Source: Pholiota molesta
Lineage: Eukaryota; Basidiomycota; Agaricomycetes; Agaricales; Strophariaceae
NCBI GenBank assembly: GCA_014925825.1
Contig: JACGCK010000120.1
Coordinates: forward strand, 62,001-126,000
Length of the DNA stretch: 64,000 nt
Reading direction: 5' to 3'
The position numbers and the translations under genes were made by a program. Under the pieces are notes generated by a model. That model was given only the letters and a program-made list of their open reading frames with translations. It searched no databases and was not told the DNA's origin. Shown here one piece after another: positions 49,135-60,189 of this stretch. Numbering within the stretch: the stretch's first letter is position 1; each line of letters starts with the position of its first letter.

Positions 49135-50246
49135 CTCTGTAGTGAAAAGCTTGTTTTTATCTATAGCACTGCGGGCGCGTCTACAGCTAAGTGGTAATCT
49201 AATCTAATCTGGTCGGACCTTTGCCTGATGTCGCGCCGTGAAATGTGCCGTGATGCCAAGAGGTCGCAGGTCGCAGGTCACAGGTCATCCCAGCAAACGC
49301 GATGTCCTCAGTCTTCCTCCAAGTGTCAGGTCGACATGGGCGTACAATTTGAACATCACATGCCGTTCCCACGACTCGCGTCGCGTCGTTAATTACATGC
49401 GCTACTGTATTAGGAGTATCAGAATATTGACGCGATTAAACATCTCTGACTCTCTATCCATGCCCGAAACCTCAAGAGAATCGACCTTCAAGTTCAGCTC
49501 TCCGGAAGGCTGGCATCTTTGCCGCAGAATAATCGCTCAACGCCTGCCATACGGCCCTCATGACTATCAGCTGAGTGGTATAACCGCAGTTCTGGATGGC
49601 ATTGACATGCTCGCCATCTCTGCAACGGGCTCTGGGAAGTTGGCATACATATATATGCTTATGCATATCATATTAGGGATTGTTGAATCACCGGAGCTTT
49701 GTCCTATGGCAAAGTTTCCAAAAGATCCTGCTATATTGGTTATATACCCTACAACTGCACTCGAAGAAGATCAGGTGTGTCCAGCTTTATATCAGCATAA
49801 AAACCATATGTATTTGACAAAATTTAATCAGGAATTTAAGATGAGAGAACTAGGGTTAACAGCGAAGGCTGTCAACAGTGTCACCAAGGCCGAAGAAGAC
49901 AAAAACGGCGCCAACATTTGGAAGCTCGTAGAATCCAAGATCTCCGTGATCTTGCTATCCCCCAAGATGCTGACCTCTCCGGGCTTTGGATACCTACTCG
50001 AAAGCAAGACTTTTCAGTCCCGATTATGCACGATTGCCGTAGACGAAGTTCATCTGCTGGCTACATGGGGTGATAGATTCCGACCTTCCTTTCGTCAAAT
50101 AGGATTCATGCGCCCTCGATTTTCGCGACACATTGTAATGTTTGCATTGACTGCAACTCTCCAACCAAAACACCTCCCTTCTATCTGCCGTCAACTTGGA
50201 TTTCACGATGGAAAGTATCATCTTGTTCGACGTTCGAACGCGCGCC

Positions 50247-52381
50247 TAGTGATCGGCACGGGTAACCCACGGGTCCCCAAAGTGCCACCCGTACCCTTAC
50301 CCTCCAAAACCCGTACCCGTGCGTACGGGTACGGTTTTTCGCGGGTATGGGTGGAGGGTTATGGGGGGTACGACGGGTCGCGGGTTTACCCGTCGGCGTG
50401 ACGGGCCGGCCCATCAATCCGCGTCTCACGGTTCGAATTCTCTCTCTGACCGCCATTTTCTACTGCCCCTACCCTCTCGACAGGGATGTGGGCTCGCTCA
50501 TGCGCCACGAGATGGACGAAGGGGTGTAGTAGGAGATGGAAGGGGAGACCCGGGAGCGGGAGACCCACCAGGTATGCCCCCTACGCCCTACATCCTCACT
50601 CGCCACTGACACCCATCCTCCCCACAGCTTCCTTGCACGGCGACGAGGAGTTACAACCACCACCACCAGTTGGCCTCGCATTCGCCGTGCCCCCGCTGCT
50701 GCTTTGAGATTCCCGCCCCCGCTGCGTAGCTGGTCCGTGCGCACTGCCACGTCGCCACGACGAGGCGGCGTGCTTGAACCAAGTCCTGTGCCATGCCCGC
50801 TCGACTGAGGGCCCTCGAAGGCGCACAACGCGCCCGTCCACACTGCCACGTCATCACAGCGAGCACATGGACGACTTAAAGGCCATGCCCAGATCTCGTC
50901 CGCGCGGATAGTTGCCGCTCACGCGGGATAGCTCCGCGACAACGCGGTCAGGACCACGACGGCAGCAAGGGCAGGACAAAGGGCAGGCCACTGGGGGCTG
51001 CTGGCCTCGCGTGCGGCGAGTAAGGCAGGACACGAGTATACTCGCGAGTCTCGCGGATCCTTACTTGCGAGTATTGAAGTACTAAAATCTCATACTTAAA
51101 TCCGTACAAGTAGTTTCCCACGGATGACTCGGATCCGCGAGTATTTACTCACAAGTATTGGCAAGTATGCAAGTACTTGTTGCCTTACAAGTAGAGATGA
51201 GTACTTACAGGTAAACTTGCAAGTACTTGCAAAGAGTCATGTATTTAATAAGTTGTATAGACTTATAGAACTCTAAAAGTTCTTTCGAACGATGCCAAGA
51301 TTGTATTTTTAGCATAAGAATTGACAAAGTTATTAATAATTTGTTTTAAGTAAGTACTTTGGGCATCAAAAAACGCTTTTACCTGCAGTTCAAACGTTAA
51401 CCGCCCGTACCTTTTGCAAACTTGCACATAAATAGAAGACATGTAGATCCACAGGATACAATTTAGACCTTAATATTTGAGCAACATTCGGGTGAGCTAT
51501 AGTAGTATCTATGTTTTCTACTCTTTTTGACTACTTTAAAGACACTTTTGCCTATGCTTCGTTTAATATAGCCATCGCCCTTTCACAAATTGGCGTACAG
51601 CTAGATATTCGAACTACCTTTCTAACAAGCATACGACCATAATATTTGGCTGAGAATTGATTGAGATATCACAAAATGCGCTCAACCACTGCATTGGCTA
51701 GTTTTTTAGTTGTTTCTCACTCATTTCTCCACCGATTTTTGTCTTCTCTGAACTATACTACCCAGATATTACCATGTCAAATACTTCTCAGAGTCACAAT
51801 TAGATAAAATTTAGCAATATGATTATTAGTGCCATAGAGAATTAAATATATCAATATCCACAAGTACTTGCACAAGTATTTGCTATCCCGGAAATCCATA
51901 CTCGGATCTGGACATACCCGTGGGAACGAGTGATCCGGATCCGCGAGTCAGTATACTTGCAAGTATTCCCACGAGTTGACTTACAGGTACCTGCGAGTAG
52001 ACACTACTCGTGTCCAGCCTTAGCGGCGAGCTCGAGCGCAGCGGGGAAGTTGTCGAGCTGGTCCTGAAGCTGGCATGTGTGGGCCTCGAGCTCGGCGCGC
52101 CAGCGCTCGACGGCGTCGTCCACTCGGGAGCTAGCGCCGCACTGGCGCTCAACGACGGCGAGGCGGGTTTCGAGCGGCCCCTACCGTCTAGACGTACGCA
52201 AAACAGTACATTTGTACTGTTTTGTGTCGTGGAGACGCGAGGTTTGGGCTGGCAGCGTACCTGCGAACCCTCGCCTACGGGTACGGGTTTGACGAGGGTT
52301 TGAAATATCCAACCCGTACCCTTACCCGCGATACCCTTGGGTAAAACCCGCCGCGGGTAGCCATACCCGTGCGGATCACTA
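50247..52381. mobile_element. Non-autonomous hAT-like element (hAT-2), 2135 bp including nested hAT-3
   Basis: Inverted ends TAGTGATCGGCACGGGTA and, from the right, TAGTGATCCGCACGGGTA. The target duplication CGCGCGCC lies at 50239-50246 and 52382-52389. CCCGTACCC/GGGTACGGGT words cluster at both ends. Without the nested element it would be about 1125 bp. No transposase was seen. Confidence 0.95.
51021..52022. mobile_element. Non-autonomous hAT-like element (hAT-3), 1002 bp, nested in hAT-2
   Basis: Inverted ends TAAGGCAGGACACGAGTA and, from the right, TAAGGCTGGACACGAGTA. The target duplication GCGGCGAG lies at 51013-51020 and 52023-52030. The ends are rich in ACTCGCGAGT/CAAGTACTTG words and the middle is AT-rich and non-coding. 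Confidence 0.95.
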
Positions 52382-54856
52382 CGCGCGCCACAACATCCAG
52401 CTTATTTTTCGAACACTCAAAGCTACGCAGGCAACCGAGAGATTTCCCCAGCTAGACTGGGTTCTGAAGGAGCCAGGAAAGACTCTCATCTTCTGTCCTA
52501 CCATCCGATTTGGATTCAAACTTGCAATCTATTTATGGCATCTCGATCCACAAAGCGCCGTCCGCAACAACACTATCCGTTTATTCAATTCACTGAACTC
52601 GCCAACATACAACAATCAAACGTTAAAACTCTTGGAGGGAAATCAACAATCAAGAATTACCATCGCTACAGATAAGCTGTCCGTTGGCGTTGATATATCT
52701 GACTTTCAAACAGTTATTATTATCGATCCCCAAGACCTTGATGACTTATGGCAGAAGGCTGGACGAGGAGGACGCGATTCCTCCAAGATTCCTCATGCTC
52801 GAGTAATCATGTATATTCTGGCTGGCAAAATGAAGACATTAATAGCGCAATCCTCCCATGCATCCGAGTCTGGAGACCCAAAGCAGAAGAAAAGGAAGCG
52901 CAGAGAAGAAGATGAGGTAATTGACAGCGGCCTTCGAGAAGTTGTTCTCGCGGACTGTCATTGTGCGGAACTTGACCGCCAATACGAGAACCCCATGTCC
53001 GATCCTCTCTGTTCACCTTCCTGTACGACGTGCTCTGTATCTCCGCCTCTCCCTCCTCCCCTTCTCTGCAATTGCAGTAAATGCATTCCAGAGGAGGTAC
53101 CATCACAATCGACTGCCTCTCGTAAGCCCCGAAAAATTCAGTGGCCTCTCAATGTTCGAGTTACCCAGGATATGCGGCGGATTGGCGTCAACAAGCTCGA
53201 AGAATTTCGCGAGCATCTCTGGGAGGCCGCCGACGAATCTAGCACTGGAATGCTACCCATGGAATCGTTTCTTCCCGGGCATATCATCGAGAGCATCCTG
53301 GACAACTTCACTCTTCTCCTCTCCAGGGCTAATATAGCACCCTTCATTAATTCTGATGGCCAATCGATCGATTATACCGCCTCTCGCACGCTTCTTCAAC
53401 CATTTACTTCGGATATTCCTACTACACTTACTTATGATCACAGTCATGAGTTATTGGCCACGATTTGGGAGCTTCACAATGATTTCGACCGTATCCGGCT
53501 ACAGAAAAAGGACGACGCGAAAGCTAAACGGGACGCGAAGCGATTGGACTTGGCCGACGCAGTACTTGAATGCACTGAAGACAACCTTCAAGAACCTGCT
53601 GATGAAGAAATGGAGGACATGGATGGTAACGATGCTTCTCAAGGCGCCGCAGTCACAAATACCAGTTCAGGCATTAAATTTAAGATAAATCTACGGTATG
53701 ATCTTGACTATATAACAGATATTAAATTTCTAATGAGTGTATGTATTATAGGGAAAAGCATATTGAAGTAATGGATGTAAATTAGTTAACGTTCTCGTCC
53801 TCACTCCCACCCACCTCCGAATCTGATTCTTCAGCCAACAAAATATTAATGTCTTGTTCAATGTCCAGGTTTTTTAGAACCAATGCGCCACCAACAGATG
53901 TAGGAAAAACAAGTGGGCCGTCTTGACGCGGTACTTCGATTTGGGTAGATTCTTCTGTGTCTGAGTCGCCATCTGAGCAAGCGTCTGAGTCGCCATCTGA
54001 AGCAGGGTCCAAATCTCCTTTGAGAATGGTACTGGTTGAATCAGTAAGTGATGTCTTCAGTCGCGAATTTGTGGTTTTGTGAACCCATTTCTGAAGCTTC
54101 CCGTTTTGTAGCTTTTGTATACCTTTTTGGAAGTCGTCAACGTAAGGTTCAGTGTCGAACATACGGCCTGCATGGAATGAATGTAGCTCCGAGACCTTGT
54201 AGTGTTCGAGTAATATTCGAACTTCAGCATCTTGTTCGGCACCTGTATGTCTTCGCGAACGAGGCTGGAGACCGACGGCATCGAACCATGATAACTTGAG
54301 GCAAGCGACATGGTGTATGTTGCGGGACCAAGTCTCGCGGATAAATGTATCTCCATACTCAACTCCTTTGCGCTGCACGATCGCTTCAAGAAGGCGGTTG
54401 AAGTATTCCTGAATAAAGTCGCCTGCTGACCAGTGTCCTTCTCGGCCAGAGAGATTGACCAGGGTGAGCTGTAATAGGGCTCGCCGGAGATCCTTGTCGC
54501 TCTCCAGTTCGATCTTCGTGATCATTTCCAGAAGGTAATTTGTATAGTTCGAATGGCTGGATCCAGCGAAAGTGAAGACCATCACTTTGATGATTTCCCA
54601 GAGACGGCTAACGTCTCCATCTGCAGTTGCGAGGGTCATCTCGCGTGCAAACATTGCATCGCGCATGAACGAGATTGATCGGCCAAGGGACTGGTCTCCT
54701 GTAAACGGTTTCCCTGCTGGCAATAGCACCGAATCTATCTCGGCGGCTCTTCCACAGGACTCGTCGGCCATTGGTTGGGTAGCATGGGGAACAACGGAGT
54801 CAGTTCCAGACATTAAGCACTCTCTCGCAGGGTCTCGGAAGCGCCATTTCGACATG

Positions 54857-55589
54857 GCAGAAGCTCTTCCTGATGAAGAAGAACTCGACGACCTCGATCC
54901 AGGAGCACGCCGGCAAGATTCGCGAGCTCGCCGACCGTCTCACCCACCTCGATGACACACCCTCCGACTCACTCCTCGTTGCCGTCCTCATGCTTTCCCT
55001 CCCTCCTTCCTACTCTTCCCTCATCATCTCCCTCGACTCTCACTCCAGCAAGAACGATTTCGATTTTGTTGTCCAACGCTGCATGAATGAAGAAGCTCGA
55101 CAGGCCGGGGTGGAAGCCACCAAGCAGGCCGAGCACGAAAACCGTAACGAAGCTTTCCTCACCGATGCAAAACCCCGACGCGATCGAAAAGATATCACTT
55201 GTTTCAAGTGTGGCAAGAAGGGCCACTATCGTAACGAATGTCCCGAAACGGACGAGAAGGCGAAGGCTGAAGAACCTGCCAGTGCGCAGACAGTGACTCT
55301 GAAGATGAAGGAGAAGGAGGAGGATGAGATCTTCACTGCGGTATGGTAGTCTCATGTTTGAGGGGTACATTTAGGTTTTGTTATATTCTTTTTATTTCTC
55401 TTACTTTATTTCGATGATCCCTGCCCGCTTGCGCTCGAGGGGGTATGTTGGAATTTACGAGCTTAGCGGTTGGCGTAGCACGTGACGTAGTTACCTGTAG
55501 GCACATTTTGTTTTCCTTTCTCTTCACTCAATTACTACGGCGTTCCCGCAATCCCACCTCGCAGCGACGCGACCCGACGAATTCCAACA
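54857..55589 (+). mobile_element. 5'-truncated Copia-type retrotransposon remnant (gag piece plus 3' LTR)
   Basis: A gag frame runs from the junction to the stop near 55349 (LWQKLFLMKKNSTTSIQEH..., ADRLTHLDDTPSD) and includes a CCHC zinc knuckle C-F-K-C-G-K-K-G-H-Y-R-N-E-C. After it come a purine-rich CGAGGGGG tract and a 144-bp LTR-like unit. There is no protease, integrase or reverse transcriptase and no 5' LTR, so it is a deleted remnant. It interrupts the DUF6589 gene. Confidence 0.8.
55446..55589 (+). repeat. 3' LTR of the Copia remnant
   Basis: Starts TGTTGGAATT and ends AATTCCAACA (inverted TG...CA termini), 144 bp long, preceded by a polypurine tract. The 5 bp after it are ATAAT; the matching left duplication is absent because the element is truncated. 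Confidence 0.8.
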
Positions 55590-57498
55590 ATAATAATCAA
55601 CCTTCTTTAGAGTTGCAGGCTTCTTACGGCCTATTTTCTCGGCGCTGTTCCCCAAGGTCGATGGATCGCGGGATAGCGGTGAGCCCCAATGTGATTCGAA
55701 GAGCCGGCTAAGATTAGTCCATTCAGTGTGCCACCATTCCAGCATAGGCTCCATAGTTTCGAAGGATTCAAAAGGGTGGTTGTCGAACTGTAGATATTCT
55801 TTCAGCTGGATCATTTTCTCGAATGTCAGGCCATCCCCGCCAACTGGAAAAAGACGAGTGTGGAAATTGTCGGCAGTTTGTCCTGTTTGCGCAAAAAAGT
55901 CCTGGAGTGCCTCCTTGAAGTCGGTGATCATGGTTTCACTTCGGCTACTCGAGGCCAATGGGTGGACCTTGGATTGCGCTAGGTCGAGGCGCTGTTTGGC
56001 TACGCGAGTGCGAAACAAAATCGAGATATCGGGCTTGAGGTGTGTGAGCTCGGGCACCCATTCGGCCAATGTATTGATCCAATGAAGCATGCCGACGTTT
56101 TCGAGGTGGGTATCATCGATCATCTTCTGCAATTTGGCCACAGTCAGTTGACTTCGTAAATTTTCCGCAAGCAGTCTACGTTTGTTTTCGAGGCTAAACA
56201 CGTTGAGATCGATTCCTGCGACATCAACCTCGTAGTATGTGGCCACAAGGCCAATATTGAGCCGGTTTTCACGTCCAATTGCATGATCTCGCTGGAAGAG
56301 ATAATTCTGCACGTTGTCGAGTCGTATCATACCGAAAGTATTGTTGTTTCGGCCATGTTCCAGAGTCACCGCGGCCTCATGGTTGGCGAGAGTACGCATA
56401 GCACGTACAACAGATCCGTATGAGGGCATTTCACCCATGCGGCTGTGATAACGAAACAACTCGGTAGACGCTGAAGATCCAAAGTAGAGGATCCCTGTTG
56501 CAAGGGGGAGAAGCTTTGCACGGGATGAACACGAAAAGTTTAGCGTACTAATGATGCCTGTTGCAACCTAATAGTAATATTTGTTTCGAATTATTAAAAT
56601 TGACTTCCACAGGAAGAAAAGTACTCACAAGCTCAGGAGGGCGTTTCTGACGAATAACCTTGACTCCATTTCGCACTCGCAGGGGCCTTGACGCAAGTGT
56701 CAGAAGAATACTCCAGGTAAGTGGCTGGTGAGTGCGAATGATGTTTTGCGTGCGTTCAACCGTAGCAGATCCAATATCTGTCCATTCGAGCTTCTTGGCC
56801 GAGGTTTTTGCATCGGAAAGAGAAACATGGAGTCCATTTGAGATGTCAATAGCCTTCTCGGATTCGCGGACAAGCTTATTCAGGACGATTTGAGCCGCAA
56901 ATGATGTTAATGCGGGACGCGCGGCCTTGATAGATGTGTAGGGGACAGAAGTCGAGAACATAAGCGAAGAATCACGCTGGAGGCGGCCGTAGGGGTGTGT
57001 AAACCAGTTCTCCAAAACAGAGGCTGGAGCATATTCGCCGCTACCATTAAAGAAATGCTGCATGCTCGCAGCCATTTGTTCCCGTGTTGCCAGTCCGTTA
57101 GAGTTAGGATTTGATGATATATCGTAGCCAGAAAAGTCCTGAGAAGTGCGAAATAGAAGCTCTCCATATGTCCATTCAAGCTCATGCTTTAAGAACGTGT
57201 AGAACTTCTGAAGCTTTTGATATGTAGACAATGCCCGCTTGGGTTTCTGCCTCCCAAGAGATGGAACTGGCGTCTGAAGAGGATCCAAATTTTCTTTGTC
57301 TTTTCGTCTGCGAGAGGAGGGAGGTTTTTGGGCAGGGGTGTGGGGAATAGATGTGAATGAGAGTGACGCTGGATAAGCAGGGAAGCTGTCTGCCGGTGAA
57401 TTAAAATTAGTGCCCCAAGCATAGTTGGGTGTCAATATAATACTATTAGGTTGTTGGTGGGGTGTTTGCGGAGGTTCTCGAGAGGGAAAGTCAGACAT

Positions 57499-57767
57499 TA
57501 TGAGTAGAGAGCGACTGAAAGAAATATATTCTCTATCTATTTACAGTTGCCGAGTGTCACGTCACGTCAGATTTATCTGATCACATGCTTCGACGCGGGT
57601 GTCCTGGGAATAAAAACAGTTGAAAGACATATGCCGTGGGAATAAAAGCGTGGAAACATTGGTACGCCCATGTCGGGGGCGCGTTTGGCAGCAGACTCCA
57701 TATGAAGTGATTGATCGACTCATCATCAAAGTTCACGTGAATATCGGAGTCTGCCTATGGGAGACTA
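57499..57767. other. Upstream region of the DUF6589 gene
   Basis: No gene. Contains CACGTCACGTCAG (57555-57570) and ends in the GGAGACTA target duplication (57760-57767) of the next element. Confidence 0.5.
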
Positions 57768-59193
57768 CAAGGGGGTGCGCGTACCAAAAAAACAGACCTA
57801 GGGTCGGTTTTTCTGTTAAGAGGTCATGGACATGGACTAACTAACTACATAATCAGTTCTCACGCCTATATATGGTAATATGACATCATTTTCTTTGATC
57901 ATTTATGTCCTCCTGCCTTCTCCAAACCTCCCCAGCCCTCTGGCAAGCACTATATACTTGTCTGTGCAATTGCAAATGTTATATCCAAAAAAATAAGTAA
58001 GCTAATACTCAGTTATTACTGAATTGAGCTGTTGGGGAGGGGGAATTCAGGAAGGGTAAGCTAGGATGAGAATAGAGGCACAGTCCATACATTTGGTTAG
58101 TGATGTTATGGCTTGGCTTGGCCTAGAAACCATGGCTTTGGCCTGGCTTTTCATGGCTTTGGCTTGACTTTTTCCAAGCCAGAGCCAAACACTTTGGCCT
58201 TGGCTTGGTCTTGGCTTGGCCTGGCTCAGGCCATGGCCTGTAGGCAAATCAGCCCCTATTACTATTCCTCCCAAATAAATTAACAAACAATAGATTTTAA
58301 AATAACTTATATTGATTTTAGTTCTTTTCAACCATTTATTAGTTATTTAGAGTAGAATTGGACAAGATTTCAATCAGTGACCTCAAGATAAGATTTGATT
58401 CTTGCCAAAAGAGCCTTTTGGATATTTTAAAAAACCCCAAACCAATGTAATGCAGACTATTTAACTTTTTTACCAAGATTTTGGCCAAAAATTGTACCAA
58501 AATCACATGATTCTGGGCAATATTTGTGCCAAAATCATGTGACTTCATTGTCTATGAAGCCATGGCCTGAGCCATGGCTTCTGGCTTGGGAAATTTCAAG
58601 CCAGAGCCATAGGCCAACCTAAGCCAAGTCCATGGCTTGGCTTTGGCCTGACTACCATGGCCTGGTTTGGCCTGGCTTCTGGCTTCCAGGCCAAACCATA
58701 ACATCACTACATTTGGTACATAGGTCTGCCACTCCTGGATCTCCTTTGTGTACTTCTCCACATTGTCTGTGAGGAAGGGGTAGGATGGTGTATGCTAGCA
58801 GGTGCTGTACAATTTTAATTCACCTGGGGATAGAACATGGGACATGGTGGCTGAAATCTTTATTAGCTACCCTAATTTCTTTACACAGGTCCAAAATGTC
58901 AAAAGAAATTTGGCTTTTCAGCTGAAACAAGTGCTGATTTCAGCCATAGACACTTCCCTTGGGACACAGGGTGGCCAAATCAATTGAAAAAGTACAGTAA
59001 ACCAGCCAAAACCCCATAAATGGTTTAAAAGTGCTTAAATAGGCCTCACAATGTGGTCAATATGTTGAAAAACAACTTAAAATATAAGAAAAATGAGGGT
59101 CTGTGGAGGGGTCAGATTTTTTTTTTTCCCAGCCCATGGGCTGGACTAACTAACCAGGTACCGGTCCAAAATTAGAGTTCGCGCACCCCCTTG
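57768..59193. mobile_element. Non-autonomous CAAGGGG-end element, 1426 bp including nested hAT-4
   Basis: Ends CAAGGGGGTGCGCG and CGCGCACCCCCTTG. The target duplication GGAGACTA lies at 57760-57767 and 59194-59201. GGACTAACTAAC words at 57833 and 59142 correspond to the TTAGTTAGTCC words of the 6.2-kb element, supporting shared ancestry. Without the nested element it is about 0.8 kb, with no gene. Confidence 0.92.
58098..58709. mobile_element. Non-autonomous hAT-like element (hAT-4), 612 bp
   Basis: Inverted ends TAGTGATGTTATGGCTTGGC and, from the right, TAGTGATGTTATGGTTTGGC. The target duplication CATTTGGT lies at 58090-58097 and 58710-58717. GGCTTGGCCTGG words are dense at both ends and the centre is AT-rich. 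It shares the first 9 bp, TAGTGATGT, with hAT-5. Confidence 0.95.
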
Positions 59194-59201
59194 GGAGACT
59201 A

Positions 59202-59749
59202 GGAGCACGTGGGCTTGCTCCAAAGTAACAGTTTTGGCATGCTTTCTGAATCATTGCGCACCATCCTCAATCGACTCGCGCACCTATAACAACAGTGTAT
59301 ATGTACTATTCTTATACTATACGAGCTAAATCAGCAATTAAAAGTAAACAAAAGCACTCAAAATTGAATAAAATCAAGTTGTAAAAAGCATCACATGTGT
59401 TTTTGCCTTGTGTCTTGTTTCTCTGCCAAAGGTCGGTCTTTCTCGCTGAAAATTTCCAGTAAAGGTCTCAGTCTATAGTACAAGCGCATTAAGTAGTTTT
59501 GAAAGCGATTAAGTTTATGTATGAGATAAAATGCTGCAATGATCATTGAAGCTTCAACCAGTGACATGGCCTTGTCACCCGCGGCGTGATCGCGCACGCG
59601 CGGCGCTCGAGTCAAGACATCGCCGCCCACACATAGATTGCATTCAAAGTACTTTACCCTGGCATAACGATGGCACTCAATAAATCTCTATTAGCTCGCT
59701 ATCGATCTAGACTTGATCGCCTCCGACTACACGAGGATAATGCGCGCGC
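59202..59749. other. Flank between two CAAGGGG elements, no clear gene
   Basis: A possible + frame starts ATGGCACTCAATAAATC (59670) and is interrupted by the element at 59750 after 27 codons; it is not recognised. A 20-bp word at 59211-59230 is inverted at 60563-60582. Confidence 0.4.
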
Positions 59750-60181
59750 CAAGGGGTACGCACAAAAAAAGTCCGGTATATGAGGTCGATTTTTTCGGAT
59801 AAGGCGAGTTTGGGAGGGACCCTCCCCCCTATGCATCCAAAAAAGGAAATAAAGCACGTGTTTTGATGGCAACAATGCTTAGTAAATACAATGATGTTGA
59901 CTATACCATGGTCTTAAAGCCTTCCTTCGACAATGTTTTCAAATTTCCATCCCTGTGCCATTTACCTTCCAGTCATTATCACAAGAATTCCGAAGGCATA
60001 CTGGTCATAAAGGCTCGGAGGTCTTGAAAACATTATATGAAAGTAAGTAAGAGCATAAAATTGCATATAAAGGCTTCCAAAAGCTATATTTGCACTGGCA
60101 AAAAAAAGTTTGGATAAGGCCGGCAAGACAGGGACCCTCCCCCTACCTCATATGCCGGCAATTGCCGGTGCGTACCCCTTG
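59750..60181. mobile_element. Small CAAGGGG-end element (MITE), 432 bp
   Basis: Perfect inverted ends CAAGGGGTACGCAC / GTGCGTACCCCTTG, with target duplication GCGCGCGC at 59742-59749 and 60182-60189. Inner GGGAGGGACCCTCCCCC-type words lie near both ends. No coding capacity. Confidence 0.93.
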
Positions 60182-60189
60182 GCGCGCGC

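Larger units (their letters stand above)
38271..49297. mobile_element. Candidate KDZ-type transposon carrying alpha-kinase and TET/JBP genes
   Basis: The block is bounded by an inverted pair of about 37 bp (38271-38308 and 49252-49297; core GACCTGTGACCTGCGACCT) that encloses three genes: alpha-kinase (+), TET/JBP oxygenase (+) and CxC5/CxC6 KDZ protein (-). TET/JBP genes travelling with KDZ transposases is an established feature of mushroom genomes (Iyer and colleagues, 2014). No 8-bp target duplication is visible next to the inverted pair, so the exact limits are uncertain. Confidence 0.55.
49460..53771 (+). pseudogene. RecQ-like SF2 DNA helicase, split by hAT-like elements
   Basis: ATG at 49460. 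An in-frame 57-bp intron lies at 49775-49831. The first half ends at 50246 and coding resumes at 52390 after hAT-2. Motifs in order: I ATGSGKL, II DEVHLLATWGDRFRPSF, III ALTAT, IV KTLIFCPT, V IATDKLSVGVDISDF, VI QKAGRGGRD. These are RecQ-type. Motif I has Leu where Ser/Thr normally follows the Lys, which should weaken Mg-ATP binding. After the helicase core come a Cys-rich patch (CHCAEL ... CSPSCTTC ... CNCSKC) and an acidic tail. The target duplication CGCGCGCC lies in codons for NAR, and the frame is otherwise open. It converges on the DUF6589 gene with a 10-bp gap. Confidence 0.82.
53782..57498 (-). pseudogene. DUF6589-type protein, split by a Copia remnant
   Basis: Exon 1 57498-56629 (ATG), then exon 2 from 56567 through a GT/AG intron to the retroelement boundary at 55590. 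It resumes at about 54856 and ends at 53782. Hallmarks: FRYHSRMGEMPSYGSVVRA, then MLEWWHTEWTNLSRLF-SHWG and RDPSTLG...IGRKKP. After the gap come GDQSLGRSI, NYTNYLLEM, LVNLSGREGHW-AGDFIQEYFN and an acidic Asp/Glu-rich C-terminus. These match the basidiomycete DUF6589 family, whose function is unknown. The region is convergent with the RecQ-like gene, and the two may have formed one mobile unit (inference). Confidence 0.72.

Noticed and set aside
49238..49459. Extension of the helicase N-terminus upstream of 49460
   Set aside because: The upstream part covers the inverted repeat at 49252-49297 and lacks conserved text; the ATG at 49460 is followed by the expected sequence.
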